Counted from the first letter of the stretch, positions 17,047 to 27,176 are shown. The stretch is 56,294 nucleotides of DNA from Hyella patelloides LEGE 07179 (GCF_900659865.1 NZ_LR213781.1:1-56294); one strand, 5' to 3'. A program made the numbers and translations. Notes: generated by a model from the letters alone, not told the origin.

Positions 17047-17466
17047 TTAATTTAATTCAGGGCAAAGATAATCTTTAGCAGTGTTATAAATCATTACTAT
17101 TTGATCTTCTGTTAATGATTGTCCTTGCTGCTCAAGTATACTATTAGATACTTGAGCAATATTAGTAATTTCTTGGTCAATTAGAGTTTGACTACTTATA
17201 CCTTCATTATTTGCCATTTTAATACCATCACAGATAGTGTAACCTCCAGTAAGCATTAGTTCAGTACTTGGAGATTTGATACTATATTGTTCTTCCAAAT
17301 ATTGGGCGACATCGGGAGTAACTGCACCATAAAAATTCTCAAAAGAAGCTTCTAAAAACTGAAGTTCTAAAGTTCTTGGTGCTTTAGGATAAGCCATTGT
17401 AGCTTGTGGAATTAAAACACTACCAATTACAATGGCTGAAGTTACTATAGACTTTAAAGTAAACAT
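17047..17466 (-). CDS. Small exported protein, DUF732-like
   Basis: 139 residues with a clear signal peptide (positively charged start, hydrophobic SAIVIGSVLIP, likely cleavage after ATMA at about residue 25). The mature part has two cysteines in the contexts GGYTICDGIKMANNEGIS and AKDYLCPEL, the layout of DUF732 proteins (Cys ... Gly-Ile ... hydrophobic helix ... YCP). The two probably form a disulfide outside the cytoplasm. Function unknown. It is convergent with the aldo/keto reductase and stands alone. Confidence 0.65.
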   Translation of the reverse strand: MFTLKSIVTSAIVIGSVLIPQATMAYPKAPRTLELQFLEASFENFYGAVTPDVAQYLEEQYSIKSPSTELMLTGGYTICDGIKMANNEGISSQTLIDQEITNIAQVSNSILEQQGQSLTEDQIVMIYNTAKDYLCPELN

Positions 17467-17598
17467 TATTATAGAAAGTAGATAATTTACTCTAAAGTTT
17501 AGTTTGATATGTTTTAATTACTTGTGATTTCGATCGTTATTGTAAGTGATTTGAGTAAGGTGCGATCGCTTTTTTAAGGTATTGATCGAACAATGTAG

Positions 17599-17615
17599 GG
17601 TGGGCATTGCCCACC
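17599..17615. repeat. Short palindrome GGTGGGCA-T-TGCCCACC, intergenic copy 1
   Basis: Perfect 8-bp arms around a T. The same 17 bases recur at 37562-37578, also between genes and also before a minus-strand gene end. A member of an interspersed palindrome family distinct from the island REP. Confidence 0.85.
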
Positions 17616-17658
17616 TTACTAAAATCATATATATACAAAGCTTCTAGTTAATTTCATT

Positions 17659-18213
17659 TTAAGTCTCTGTAATCAATGTTTGAGCTTTTCTTATAGCAGA
17701 TAAAGCTTGTTTTTTGAATTTTACACTATTGAATAAAGCCAATTTGAGAGCAAAATTGACAATGGTAGTACATAAGACACTAAAACCTATTCCGAAATAA
17801 TCAGGAAAATTATCTATTATATCTTTGGTTGACATACCTAAAATGAATTGAAAATACCATAAAAATAACAAGAACAATAAAATAGATAAAGGAATGATTG
17901 CTATATTTCGCGAAGATTCATGCTCTTCTATATCTTTTTTTAAATCTTCTTCTTGAAATTTTAATTCTAGTAAATTATATTGTTCATCCAAATAAAGAGC
18001 AAATTCATTAATGGTTACAGATTTTTGATTGCTTTTTGGATTAAGATATTTATATAAATTAGATGCTTCTTTATTATTTTTAATAGTTCTATTTGATGAT
18101 TTATCTTTATAGTATAGCGGTGCTGAAATTATACTTATTAGCGCAAATGTAATAGAATAAGAAGTAGATAATAAAAATAAACTTAGTAAGGCATCGGTAA
18201 TAGTAGATGTCAT
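17659..18213 (-). CDS. Hypothetical membrane protein (3' part of a probably frameshifted gene)
   Basis: 184 residues from the first ATG, no family recognised. Transmembrane segments are seen at about 9-34 (LLSLFLLSTSYSITFALISI), 100-120 (AIIPLSILLFLLFLWYF) and 135-160 (FGIGFSVLCTTIVNFALKLA), with a charged linker between the first two. The frame stays open upstream of this ATG through another hydrophobic segment (LIIDIIQALFNAYTIICFLV) back to about 18377, with no start codon. It joins by a one-base shift to the short reading frame at 18348-18467. The intact protein would be about 265 residues with four membrane segments. Confidence 0.6.
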   Translation of the reverse strand: MTSTITDALLSLFLLSTSYSITFALISIISAPLYYKDKSSNRTIKNNKEASNLYKYLNPKSNQKSVTINEFALYLDEQYNLLELKFQEEDLKKDIEEHESSRNIAIIPLSILLFLLFLWYFQFILGMSTKDIIDNFPDYFGIGFSVLCTTIVNFALKLALFNSVKFKKQALSAIRKAQTLITET

Positions 18214-18347
18214 ACTTATTGGTTCTGGTTTTTGAGAAAAATGCCCTAATAACTTCAGAGAATATAGCGAAGAACTATATGAGATTGAAAAAACAAGAAA
18301 GCAAATTATAGTATATGCATTGAATAAAGCTTGTATTATATCTATAA

Positions 18348-18467
18348 TTAATTTTTTAGATAAGCTAAAGAATTAAATTGCTTTTGATTTCTCAAAATAA
18401 AATTTTCAATATCTTCTTGTAATCGATATAAATTTTCTACTTTTATACTTTTAAAATCATTACTCAT
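18348..18467 (-). CDS. Short N-terminal reading frame, probably the 5' part of the membrane protein gene at 17659
   Basis: ATG at 18467 opens 39 codons (MSNDFKSIKVENLYRLQEDI, then a tail ending SLAYLKN) and stops at TAA (18350-18348) right after a run of six A in the mRNA sense. Reading A_AAA_AAT with a -1 slip, or one extra A, gives LAYLKKLIIDIIQALF and enters the downstream membrane-protein frame without interruption. Either a single-base deletion has split the gene, or slippage at the A-run makes the full protein. The stretch 18468-18595 upstream contains no other gene. Confidence 0.5.
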   Translation of the reverse strand: MSNDFKSIKVENLYRLQEDIENFILRNQKQFNSLAYLKN

Positions 18468-18595
18468 AATACATACTTTTAACTAACAATAAAATCTTTT
18501 AATAACAACCATAGATAGATCAATCGTTTTTAAACCACAGAAGATTGTAAGATTATCTTAACTATTGCAATTATTGAATTGAGGCATCTATATAT

Positions 18596-20794
18596 ATGAC
18601 TGTTAGCACTAATGTTCCTGAATTTTGTCAAGGAATCGATTATTTTGCCGATAAATTGCCTAATTTTGCTGAATATGGACAAAAACCAGCCATTGCAGAA
18701 GGAGATAAAGCAATATCGTCCCCTACAGACAAAAATGCAGTTTATCAAACAATCTTAGCTGCGGATGCCTTACGTTATCTGACATTACAAATCACTGCAA
18801 GTAAACAGTCAGGACATCCAGGAGGTTTTGCTAGTATTGCCGATGGTATCGCCTCTTTAGTGATGCTGGGTTATAAAAATATTGTTACCGAAGTCGGACA
18901 TCACGCACCAGGATTTTATAGTAATGTATTCTTGGATGGTTCTCTAGAAGCGATGGAAATTAAAAACGTGCAAAATATGCGCGATCGCTTTAGAGAAATG
19001 CATGGACTATTAGGACATCTTTCTGGTCAAATTCCAGGTTTACTTAGTCCCGCAGGGCCATTGGGACAGGGACAACACTTTGCAATGGCAGGTGCTAAAC
19101 TTCATCCTGGGGTACTCTTTCCTGTAACTATCGGGGATGGTGGTTTAGGTGAACCCTACATCATGAGTAGTTTTGGTCACTTCAATACTGCCTATCCTAA
19201 TGTGACTAACTTCTTACCTATCCTAGTGTGGAATGGCTACTCTCAAGAACACCACAGTATGGTGTCCACTAAAACCAACGAAGAGATGACAGCTTACTGG
19301 AAGGGTAATGGGTTTGCAGAAGTTATATTAGTCAATGCTAAAGACTACGACGACAGCAACCAAGAAGGACAATATGTAGATAGTACTAAATTCTCTTTTG
19401 AAGCTCGAATGAAGTTTACCCAAGCATTATTAGAAGCAACTGATAAAGCTGCTAAATCCGCATTAGGTGGTAAGCTAACAGTCTTAATCGTTAAACAACT
19501 TAAAGGCGCAGGAGTCCATAAACGGGGTTCTCAATCCCACAACCTCTATCCAGGAGATACCGTAGAAAAAGATTATATTGCTTCGGCACTGAAAGAAAGA
19601 GCCTTAACCCCCGAAGCTTGGGATTTGGTCAGAACCAATTATACTCGCGCCAACGGTGGTGCAGCAGCAGATACCGCAGTTACCGAAAAAGAATTACCTC
19701 TACCAGACTTAGGCAAAATTCCCCTAGAGGAATACAAAGTAGGAGGAGAGAAAAAAGTTGCGACTACCGCAATGGGTGAAATGGTTGCTTACGTAGGAAA
19801 ACAAGATTCTAACTTTATAGTTGCTAATGCTGATGGGAATGCTGCATCGGGAGTCAACAACATCAATATCGCTTTAAAAATTCTGCACCCCACCACTGAT
19901 GCTACCTACTACCAACAACCACAAGGACAAGTATACGAACCCCTTAGCGAAGATGCTTGTTCGGGTTTAGCAGCAGCACAGGCTTTATTTGGGGCGCGTA
20001 GTTTGTGGTGTTCTTACGAATCATTTGCAATCAATGGTTTACCAATCTGGCAAACTGTTACTCAAGCAATGGCAGAATTACGCCGTTCTACTCCTTCTAC
20101 TATAACTCTCTTCACCGCAGGAGCATTAGAACAAGGACGTAACGGCTGGACACATCAACGTCCCGAAATTGAAAACTACTTTGCAGGAATGATGCGTAAC
20201 GGTAATATTTTCCCCCTCTTTCCCTGCGATGCTAATAGTATTCAAGTTTGTTATGAATGGGCATTAGGAACTAAAAATAAAGGCGTTACTATTACTGCTA
20301 GTAAATCTCCTCTACCTATCCGTACCACTTTCGAGCAAACCAGAGAAGGTTTAGCAAAAGGCGCAGTAGTTTTACAAGAAACCCCTGGAGACAAACAAGT
20401 TGTCTTTGCTGTTATCGGTGATATGACTTTAATTCCTACTTTTGAGGCAGCAGAAACCCTAAAATCTCAAGGAATTGGCTCTAAAATTGTCTCTGTAATG
20501 AACCCTCGTCGTCTCTATCGTCCCTCTGATGTTGCTTGGGATACTTGTGCAGAAAAAGATGGTAAATTCCTCAGCGATGATGAGTTTGCGGATATCTTTG
20601 ATGGTGATGCTTTAATTGGGGTAACTGGTGGCTCTAGCGCGATGTTAGAACCCATGATGTTACGTAGCAATAGCAAGCGAGATACCTTTGCTTGGAAGCG
20701 TGGCGAAACTGGCAATAGTGCTGGTCAAATCATGGAATTTAATGGAATTACCGCCAAAAATTTCGTTAACAGAGCGATGGAATTAATCGGTTAG
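18596..20794 (+). CDS. TPP-dependent phosphoketolase/transketolase-like enzyme (sll0529 type)
   Basis: 732 residues. The TPP-binding half has SKQSGHPGGFASIADG (conserved HPGG), the long PGLLSPAGPLGQGQHFAMAG and the cofactor signature GDGGLGEPYIMSSFGHFN (GDG...N-like). The central and C-terminal pyrimidine-binding and transketolase C domains follow (ACSGLAAAQALFGARSLWCS, GMMRNGNIFPLFPCDANSIQ, GVTGGSSAMLEPMM). It resembles the second, less studied cyanobacterial phosphoketolase-like protein (Synechocystis sll0529, from memory) rather than the classical Xfp. A sugar-phosphate substrate (xylulose 5-phosphate or fructose 6-phosphate) is likely but unproven. Monocistronic; 300 nt follow without a gene. 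Confidence 0.82.
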   Translation: MTVSTNVPEFCQGIDYFADKLPNFAEYGQKPAIAEGDKAISSPTDKNAVYQTILAADALRYLTLQITASKQSGHPGGFASIADGIASLVMLGYKNIVTEVGHHAPGFYSNVFLDGSLEAMEIKNVQNMRDRFREMHGLLGHLSGQIPGLLSPAGPLGQGQHFAMAGAKLHPGVLFPVTIGDGGLGEPYIMSSFGHFNTAYPNVTNFLPILVWNGYSQEHHSMVSTKTNEEMTAYWKGNGFAEVILVNAKDYDDSNQEGQYVDSTKFSFEARMKFTQALLEATDKAAKSALGGKLTVLIVKQLKGAGVHKRGSQSHNLYPGDTVEKDYIASALKERALTPEAWDLVRTNYTRANGGAAADTAVTEKELPLPDLGKIPLEEYKVGGEKKVATTAMGEMVAYVGKQDSNFIVANADGNAASGVNNINIALKILHPTTDATYYQQPQGQVYEPLSEDACSGLAAAQALFGARSLWCSYESFAINGLPIWQTVTQAMAELRRSTPSTITLFTAGALEQGRNGWTHQRPEIENYFAGMMRNGNIFPLFPCDANSIQVCYEWALGTKNKGVTITASKSPLPIRTTFEQTREGLAKGAVVLQETPGDKQVVFAVIGDMTLIPTFEAAETLKSQGIGSKIVSVMNPRRLYRPSDVAWDTCAEKDGKFLSDDEFADIFDGDALIGVTGGSSAMLEPMMLRSNSKRDTFAWKRGETGNSAGQIMEFNGITAKNFVNRAMELIG

Positions 20795-20845
20795 TAAAAT
20801 TCTGCAAGATCGATTAGCCACAAAAATACCGTAAATAACACTTGT

Positions 20846-20892
20846 AGGGGTGTTTTGCCCTAAAGGACTAGCTCCGCGTCGCAAAACGCCCT
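20846..20892. repeat. Composite interspersed palindrome downstream of the TPP enzyme gene
   Basis: Arms GGGGTGTTTTGC and GCAAAACGCCC (one G-T wobble) enclose CCTAAAGGACTAGCTCCGCG, a nested element. A related nested unit (CCCTAAAGGATACCGCTTCG) interrupts the heptamer array at about 37399. The rest of 20795-21088 shows no gene. Confidence 0.7.
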
Positions 20893-21088
20893 TCAACAGG
20901 TGTGCTAAACTATTTTTTCAAATTGATATCTTTTTAACGTCAGAAATTTATCGATTTTGACAAATAAAGTTGAAAAACCCAAAACAATGAGAGTAGAAAT
21001 CAAGATACTTAAGTGCTAGTACTGTATCTTTACTTTTTACTCTCTTCATAGTATTTATCTATAGCCAAAGTTTTTGCTATTTGTTGCT

Positions 21089-21310
21089 CTAGTAAGCCAA
21101 AGTTTCTAAAGTTTCTTCTAAATAACGACGTACAGTTAAATCTAGATTAGTGACCGACTCCAGGTTTTGTTCTTTTTGCCAACGCTGGAAACCAGAGCTT
21201 TTTGCGATCGCTTGACGTAAATTGAGCCAGATGGCTCGATCTTGGCTTTCATCTTTAGCTATAGTTGAATTTGTCATATTTACTTTACTTAATTTTTTTG
21301 TGATCCTCAT
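21089..21310 (-). CDS. Small conserved-looking cytosolic protein
   Basis: 73 residues from the ATG at 21310, or 62 from a second ATG at 21277 (MTNSTIAKDESQDRAIWLNL). Neither has a good Shine-Dalgarno, and the second is closer in style to cyanobacterial homologues I remember. No membrane segment. The C-terminal LDLTVRRYLEETLETLAY is amphipathic helix. I do not know a function. It stands between the phosphoketolase-like gene and the infB terminator. Confidence 0.55.
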   Translation of the reverse strand: MRITKKLSKVNMTNSTIAKDESQDRAIWLNLRQAIAKSSGFQRWQKEQNLESVTNLDLTVRRYLEETLETLAY

Positions 21311-21397
21311 ACTTTTAAGATAGCTTAACTACCAGATTACGTTGTAGTGGTAATTACACAACTTCCAAGAACGGGTCGAAAATCTCGATTATTCCCT

Positions 21398-21432
21398 AAA
21401 AAAAGTGTAGGACAAAAGATTTGCCCTACACT
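21398..21432 (-). terminator. Rho-independent terminator of the rimP-nusA-ylxR-infB operon
   Basis: In the minus sense, AGTGTAGG pairs with CCTACACT, and the stem is extended inward by GCAAA/TTTGT (one wobble) around a TCT loop, about 13 bp in all. Seven T follow. It lies about 40 nt after the infB stop. Confidence 0.88.
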
Positions 21433-21471
21433 ATTAATCTTGAAGAAAGAATCTTACCGATTTAATAATGT

Positions 21472-24441
21472 TTACTTAGTAGCTAAAGTGCGACGCTTGA
21501 AGACCATTTCGTAGGCTTCGATAATGTCACCTTCTTGCCAATCATTAAATTTAGCAGAGCCAATACCGCATTCATAACCAGCACTGACTTCTCTAGAATC
21601 TTCTTTCATCCGTTTGAGAGAGTCTAAATTACCTTCATAAATTACTTTATTGCCACGACGAACTCTCATTTGGCAATTACGAATGACCTTACCAGACTGG
21701 ACATAACAACCAGCAACAGCACCACGACCCACATTAAAGACGGCTCTTACTTCTACCTGACCGAGAGCTTCTTCCACTTCTTCAGGATCGAGTAAACCTT
21801 CCATTGCACCTTGAATATCATCAAGGAGTTTGTAGATAATGTTGTACTGACGAATATCTACTCCTTCGTTGTCCGCAGCCTGACGAGAACCACTAGCCAA
21901 AGTAGTGTTAAACCCGATAATAACCGCACCACTAGCAGCAGCTAAATCGACATCTGTTTCTGTAACTTCCCCAGGAGAAGCGAGTAAGACTCTAATTTGG
22001 ACTTCATTTTGAGGTAATTGTTGTAGAGAGCCTAAAATTGCTTCTACTGAGCCTTGAACATCCGCTTTGAGAATTAAGTTTAACTCTTTGAGTTCTCCTT
22101 CTTGAGCCTGAGCCGAAAGAGTACTCAAACTAACTCGGCGAGAAGACATCGCCTGTTGCAGACGAGAATCTCTTTGTATTTCAGCATTGGCATCGGCTAC
22201 TGCACGAGCTTCTTTTTCACTGAGGTAAACATCAAACTCGTCTCCCGCTTCAGGTACTTCACCAAGACCCAAGATCTCCACTGCAAAAGAAGGACTAGCT
22301 GCTTCAACTTTATGCCCGCGATCGTCGACCATGGCGCGAATTTTACCAAATACAGAACCAGCAACAATGCTGTCACCAACTCGTAAAGTACCATTTTGGA
22401 CTAGTAAAGTTGCTACAGGTCCTCTAGTGCGGTCTAAGTGAGCTTCAATAACCGTTCCTTTCGCGGTACGGTTGGGGTTGGCAGAAAGTTCTTCGATTTC
22501 AGACACGAGAACAATCATCTCTAGCAATTCATCAAGATTTTCCCCTTTTAAAGCACTTACAGGAACCATTGTGGTATCTCCACCCCAATCTTCAGGAACT
22601 AGACCCTGTTCAGTTAATTCTTGCTTGATGCGATCGGGATTAGCTTCTGGTTTATCTACCTTATTGATTGCCACAATTAAAGGTACTTCTGCTGCTTTAG
22701 CGTGGCTAATAGCTTCTTTAGTTTGGGGTTGTACCCCATCATCTGCTGCCACTACCAAGACCGCAATATCGGTAACTCTAGTACCTCTAGCACGCATAGC
22801 GGTAAATGCTTCGTGACCAGGAGTATCTAAGAAGACAATTTGCTGTTCTTTGCCTTCGTGTTCAATATCTACATGATAAGCACCGATATGTTGGGTGATC
22901 CCTCCAGCTTCTCCTTGAGCAACCTTACTTTTTCTGATAGAGTCTAGCAAAGTAGTTTTTCCGTGGTCTACGTGACCCATAATAGTAACTACAGGAGGAC
23001 GTAATACTAAATTGTCTAAGTCCTCTTCGTTAAGCATTTCAGTTTCTTTGGTTGCTGCGGATTTCGCTTCAGGAGTATCCACTGCTACACCAAGTTCTTC
23101 TGCTACAAGACGAGCCGTATCAAGATCGAGAGTTTGGGTAATATTAACTGCAATGCCTTTAAAGAATAGACTACGAATAATATCTGTTTCTGGGGTATTT
23201 AATAAATCTGAGAGTTCTCTAACCGTTAGGCTACCAGTTAATTCAATCATCTCTGGAGTAGTTTCTTCTACTTGGCGATTACGACGCTCTGCTTTAGAAG
23301 TTTTTTCTGCTCTAGGTGAGGATTTTTTGGGTTTTTTCTTGGCGGTAGCTGCTGCTGGTTTTTGTGTTTGTAAAGCTTGTGGTTTTGGTGGACGAGCAAT
23401 AGATAAACTAATCGCAGTAGATGTTGCAGCTGTTTCAAAGGCGGTATCAAATTCATCGTCATCATCATCCACAATTGGTTTGGGACGACGTTTCCCTTTG
23501 GTGCCAGCTTTATTTTTTTGTTCTAAGGTATCTTCATCTCCATCTTCCCAAGTTTTTGCTTTTACTTTTCGAGGAGGATTAGGACGTTTGAGTTTTTCTT
23601 TTTTGGGTTTTCTTTTACTGACATCTAGATCGATCTCGTCGTTGTCTAAAATTGCGGCATCTTCTTGATCGTCAGGTAAGACTTCTTGTTCTGGTTCAGA
23701 ATTTTGAATTTTTGGTGGTTTTTGTAGCTTTGGTAATGGAGGCGCAGCCAAAGTTTTTGGCTTTTTCGGAGCAGCAAAATTACCTTTGTCGGGAGATTTT
23801 CCTTCTTGAGATGTAGTTTCTGTTGATTTACTTCTATTTTCTACTTTTGCTGGCTTCTTGCTAAGTTGTAAAACTTTATTAGATTTGGCAGCAGGTTTGC
23901 TTAATTGAGGTCGGGGAGGAGGAGCAACCAGTTGTTTTGTTTCTGCGACAGCTTTTTCTGAACTAGAAGATTCGGGAGCAGAAGAATCAGCAGAGATGCT
24001 TTGAGAAGACGACGTTTTTGCAGTTACCTTTGGTGGTGCTGCCAATTGAGCTTTTGGTGACACAGAAGTTTTTTTCGGTGGAGCAGAAGGAGTTTGAGTT
24101 GGCAATTTGGGTGGCCCTGCTAGGGTAGGAGTAGAATTTGCTTCGGTTTGAATTTTCTTTTTAGCTTCGGGTGAATTATTTCTGTGATGAATCGCTAAAA
24201 TTTGTGGTTTTCTCTTTCCTTTGTTTCGAGAATTGTTCTGATGTTTAACGCTATTTTTCGCTGCTGTTTCAGGAGTATATTTCACTGCAATAGCTCTGAC
24301 TCTTTCTGCTTGAGAATCAGTAATGGTACTACTATGACTTTTTACTGCGATATTGAGTTGTTCGCAAATGTCTTTAATATCTTTATTTTCCAAATTAAGC
24401 TCTTTTGATAATTCGTAAATTCTAATTTTGCCGTTGTTCAT
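21472..24441 (-). CDS. infB: Translation initiation factor IF-2
   Basis: 989-residue GTPase that brings initiator tRNA to the 30S subunit. The N-terminal IF2_N domain ([20 protein letters not shown]) is followed by a long Pro/Lys/Ser-rich linker (about 60-385) typical of cyanobacterial IF-2, and a second IF2_N at [20 protein letters not shown]. The G domain has G1 GHVDHGKTT (about 487-495), G3 [15 protein letters not shown] and G4 NKVD. Domains II-IV follow ([45 protein letters not shown]). Last gene of the operon, with a strong terminator after it. The 272 nt between it and ylxR hold no gene. Confidence 0.97.
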   Translation of the reverse strand: MNNGKIRIYELSKELNLENKDIKDICEQLNIAVKSHSSTITDSQAERVRAIAVKYTPETAAKNSVKHQNNSRNKGKRKPQILAIHHRNNSPEAKKKIQTEANSTPTLAGPPKLPTQTPSAPPKKTSVSPKAQLAAPPKVTAKTSSSQSISADSSAPESSSSEKAVAETKQLVAPPPRPQLSKPAAKSNKVLQLSKKPAKVENRSKSTETTSQEGKSPDKGNFAAPKKPKTLAAPPLPKLQKPPKIQNSEPEQEVLPDDQEDAAILDNDEIDLDVSKRKPKKEKLKRPNPPRKVKAKTWEDGDEDTLEQKNKAGTKGKRRPKPIVDDDDDEFDTAFETAATSTAISLSIARPPKPQALQTQKPAAATAKKKPKKSSPRAEKTSKAERRNRQVEETTPEMIELTGSLTVRELSDLLNTPETDIIRSLFFKGIAVNITQTLDLDTARLVAEELGVAVDTPEAKSAATKETEMLNEEDLDNLVLRPPVVTIMGHVDHGKTTLLDSIRKSKVAQGEAGGITQHIGAYHVDIEHEGKEQQIVFLDTPGHEAFTAMRARGTRVTDIAVLVVAADDGVQPQTKEAISHAKAAEVPLIVAINKVDKPEANPDRIKQELTEQGLVPEDWGGDTTMVPVSALKGENLDELLEMIVLVSEIEELSANPNRTAKGTVIEAHLDRTRGPVATLLVQNGTLRVGDSIVAGSVFGKIRAMVDDRGHKVEAASPSFAVEILGLGEVPEAGDEFDVYLSEKEARAVADANAEIQRDSRLQQAMSSRRVSLSTLSAQAQEGELKELNLILKADVQGSVEAILGSLQQLPQNEVQIRVLLASPGEVTETDVDLAAASGAVIIGFNTTLASGSRQAADNEGVDIRQYNIIYKLLDDIQGAMEGLLDPEEVEEALGQVEVRAVFNVGRGAVAGCYVQSGKVIRNCQMRVRRGNKVIYEGNLDSLKRMKEDSREVSAGYECGIGSAKFNDWQEGDIIEAYEMVFKRRTLATK

Positions 24442-24713
24442 CCACTATTCCCCCTAATGCCGATACTACTATAAGGTGTTTGTTTTTCGGGTTTTTTTTG
24501 CTTTGTTTTCGCTTCTCATAATTGTTACTACAGTAATGGTGGTTATCAACCATTGAGTATAGTCTGTTGGTGATAGAGAAAGTGCTAGTTATGTTTGATT
24601 TTTGATTTTTGCCTCCTAGTTTTCTATTTTAGAGAAAAATCTCACGGTGTTTTTTGAATTTTTGGTTTTTTGCGAACAAAATGTCTCAATCTCACTATTG
24701 TCTTAATTATGAG

Positions 24714-24971
24714 TTATTTCGGCTGTGTAATGAGACGATTTTCCAATACTTGATATATTTGCTCAGAAACTGCTGTTTTTAGGGTTTTTTGCAGACGCTT
24801 TTTTTGTTTAGCTTTTACTAAGCAATCAATCTGAGGACAGAGATAAGCAGATCGACCCATTCCTCGATCCAACTGAATTTTGCGATCGGGATAAGTTCTG
24901 ACAATTCGCCAAAAATATTCTTTGGACGCTACGTGACGGCAGCTTACACAGCGTCGGTAGTTTTTTTTCAT
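24714..24971 (-). CDS. ylxR: YlxR/RnpM family RNA-binding protein (DUF448)
   Basis: 85 residues. The family motif R-x-C-x-x-C-R is at RRCVSCRH (C8, C11), followed by FWRIVRTYPDRKIQLDRGMG and GRSAYLCPQIDCLVKAKQKK (C45, C50). YlxR binds RNA and in Bacillus modulates RNase P; it is normally encoded between nusA and infB, exactly as here. The basic tail KKRLQKTLK is usual. Confidence 0.93.
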   Translation of the reverse strand: MKKNYRRCVSCRHVASKEYFWRIVRTYPDRKIQLDRGMGRSAYLCPQIDCLVKAKQKKRLQKTLKTAVSEQIYQVLENRLITQPK

Positions 24972-25101
24972 TGCCTTTTTTCAGAGTTGATCGAATCAGA
25001 AAAATTGAGCTTGATGGCAATCTGGTCGCTTCCTTGCCGATTTATGTTTAACAAAGTTAACGTAAGCTTTGTCGTAATAAAGGCAGAGTATAGTTTACCT
25101 A

Positions 25102-26469
25102 TTACATAGGTGCTTCTTCTTCCACAGGTTTTTCTTCGGTTTCTGCTGGAGAATTATCCGCAACTAAATTGGTTTGAGGTTCTTTAATTTCTGTGTTTTC
25201 TATGGGTTCTCTGGTTTCTGTCGTTTCCTCCTCTTCTGCTATGATTTCAGTACTAACAATATCTGAAGTATCTTCTTCTGTGGTTTTACTTTTAATTAGC
25301 TGTTCTTCTGCGCCTTCTTCATAAAGAGCAATATCTTTAATATCGATTTTCCAACCTGTAAGACGGGCTGCCAAACGAACATTTTGTCCTTCTTTCCCGA
25401 TCGCTAAACTTAGCTGATCTTGAGCCACTAAGACCAAAGATTGTTTTTCTTCTGTTGTATCTACTAATAATACTTTATCTACTCTGGCTGGACTAAGGGA
25501 ATTAGCGATGTAGGCAGCAGGGTCGGGCGACCAACGAATAACATCTATTTTTTCACCCTTTAGTTCGTTGACTACTTCTCGAATCCGCGAACCTCTAGCC
25601 CCAATACAAGCACCTACAGGATCGACATCTCGCTCTGTGGTATCTACAGCAATTTTGGTTCTGACTCCCACATAACGGGATGGGGGATTTGCTTCTCTAG
25701 CTACTGCGACAATACGAACAATTTCTTCTTCAATTTCAGGAACTTCATTGCTAAACAATTCGACAACTAAACCCGCAGCAGAACGAGATACTATCAGTTG
25801 AGGACCTCTATGGGGAGTTTCCCGTACTTTCTTCAAATACACTTTAAATGTGGTATTGGAGCGATAGGTATCATTGGGTAGTTGTTCCCGCTTGGGTAAC
25901 TCGGCTTCTACTTCTGGTTGTCCGACGCCACTACTCACTGCTACGATCGCCGATTGTCTTTCAAATCTCAAGACTTTAGCTTGTAAAACTGTGCCTTCAA
26001 GGTCTTTAAATTCTTCTTGAATCAGAGTTCTCTGGCGATCGCGAAGTTTTTGCAATAGCACTTGTTTGGTTTGAATAGCTGCCATGCGTCCAAAGTCGCT
26101 TTGTTCTGGAGTTACATCTACTGTAACGGTATCCCCCACTGTAATTTGCAAGTCTTCTGCTGACTCGCGAATATCTTCAAAGGCGATTTCGCGATCGGGA
26201 TCGAGAATTTCTTCTTTGGGCAGATCCACAATAGTTTTAGTAGTAATGACTTGAAAACCCTCTTCTTCTGTATCCAGATGAATCATAAAGTCTTCAAAAT
26301 GCTCTTCATTATACTTATAACGATTGGTTTCTCTTGTCCGACGAAAACGCTCGTAACCTTTGATTAAAGCTTCTTTGAGAGCTTCTTCCACATCTTCAGT
26401 GGATAAATTATACTGTTGGCTAATCTGTTCGATCATACTCCCTAAACCAGGAAGACTAACTATAGTCAT
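25102..26469 (-). CDS. nusA: Transcription termination/antitermination factor NusA
   Basis: 455 residues: NusA N-terminal domain (SLPGLGSMIEQISQQYNLST), S1 domain (LEGTVLQAKVLRFERQSAIV), then two KH domains with GACIGARGSRIREVVNELKG and IGKEGQNVRLAARLTGWKID. As in other cyanobacteria there is no pair of AR repeats. Instead there is a long acidic tail rich in Glu and Thr (about 390-455). Binds RNA polymerase and the nascent RNA. Second gene of the operon, 75 nt after rimP. Confidence 0.96.
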   Translation of the reverse strand: MTIVSLPGLGSMIEQISQQYNLSTEDVEEALKEALIKGYERFRRTRETNRYKYNEEHFEDFMIHLDTEEEGFQVITTKTIVDLPKEEILDPDREIAFEDIRESAEDLQITVGDTVTVDVTPEQSDFGRMAAIQTKQVLLQKLRDRQRTLIQEEFKDLEGTVLQAKVLRFERQSAIVAVSSGVGQPEVEAELPKREQLPNDTYRSNTTFKVYLKKVRETPHRGPQLIVSRSAAGLVVELFSNEVPEIEEEIVRIVAVAREANPPSRYVGVRTKIAVDTTERDVDPVGACIGARGSRIREVVNELKGEKIDVIRWSPDPAAYIANSLSPARVDKVLLVDTTEEKQSLVLVAQDQLSLAIGKEGQNVRLAARLTGWKIDIKDIALYEEGAEEQLIKSKTTEEDTSDIVSTEIIAEEEETTETREPIENTEIKEPQTNLVADNSPAETEEKPVEEEAPM

Positions 26470-26544
26470 AAATCTGCTCTCCGAATAAAAATTTTGTTAC
26501 CAGTAAAAATATATTAAGGTTTAATTTGTAAGCTATTCAAGGAT

Positions 26545-27006
26545 TTAGCTCTGGTCATCAAACTGTACTATCTTGACTAAATTTCTGGGAATAGCGGTTT
26601 TTTTGCCTTTTTGATGGATATAGACGGCATTTTCATCTCTACCCTGCAATGTTCCTTCCCATTGAGTTCGCTTTTTGTAGGGTTCAGCAGTTTTGACAAT
26701 CACGGCAAACCCTTTAAAAGAGATAAATTCTCGATCGCTGGTCAAAGTATGAGAAATCCCAGGACTCGATACTTCCAAAACATAAGCACTAGGGATAACT
26801 CCTGTGGCATCTAATTGAGTTTCTAAGTCACGACTCATTTGCTCGCAATCTTCTAGACCCGTATCTTGTAGCAAGTTACGAACGTCTATTCTCAGGACTG
26901 GGGGATTTTTGTTGGTCTGAAACACCACATCAACTAATTCTAAATTCAGCTTCTCGGCTATGGGAGATGCCAAATCAACTATTTGAGGAATAAGAGGATG
27001 GGTCAT
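26545..27006 (-). CDS. rimP: Ribosome maturation factor RimP
   Basis: 153 residues when started at the ATG at 27006 (MTHPLIPQIVDLASPIAEKL), the normal family start. The open frame continues 56 codons further upstream, but that part (with a run of aromatic residues) is not RimP-like and crosses a terminator hairpin, so I exclude it. The conserved LRIDVRN, SRDLETQLD and YVLEVSSPGISHTLTSDREF are present, and the SH3-like C-terminal domain ends NLVKIVQFDD. It assists 30S assembly. First gene of the rimP-nusA-ylxR-infB operon. Confidence 0.94.
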   Translation of the reverse strand: MTHPLIPQIVDLASPIAEKLNLELVDVVFQTNKNPPVLRIDVRNLLQDTGLEDCEQMSRDLETQLDATGVIPSAYVLEVSSPGISHTLTSDREFISFKGFAVIVKTAEPYKKRTQWEGTLQGRDENAVYIHQKGKKTAIPRNLVKIVQFDDQS

Positions 27007-27151
27007 ATACTTGAATAAGTTACGAATAGGAGTTCTAAAATTATTAAGTTTCGCAACAACTAAATCAATAGTGCGATCGCAATTAAATTGCTTAACCTTA
27101 ACTTCAGTAATTGTCAGTAATTGGTTGTAATGAAGAACTAAACTTAGGCAA

Positions 27152-27176
27152 TAAAAAAAGCGGGTCAAACCCACTC
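27152..27176 (-). terminator. Rho-independent terminator between the sugar operon and rimP
   Basis: Minus-sense GTGGGTTTGACCCGC followed by TTTTTTT: GGGT/ACCC stem with a TTG loop, extended by one or two pairs. It ends transcription from fcl or from the candidate RNA before rimP. Confidence 0.65.

Noticed and set aside
23012-23668. Long plus-strand frame inside infB (218 codons)
   Set aside because: Ser/Val-rich shadow of the Lys/Pro-rich linker of IF-2 on the other strand.
27007-27174. 56-codon N-terminal extension of RimP
   Set aside because: It crosses a terminator hairpin and is not RimP-like; the family starts at MTHPLIPQ.
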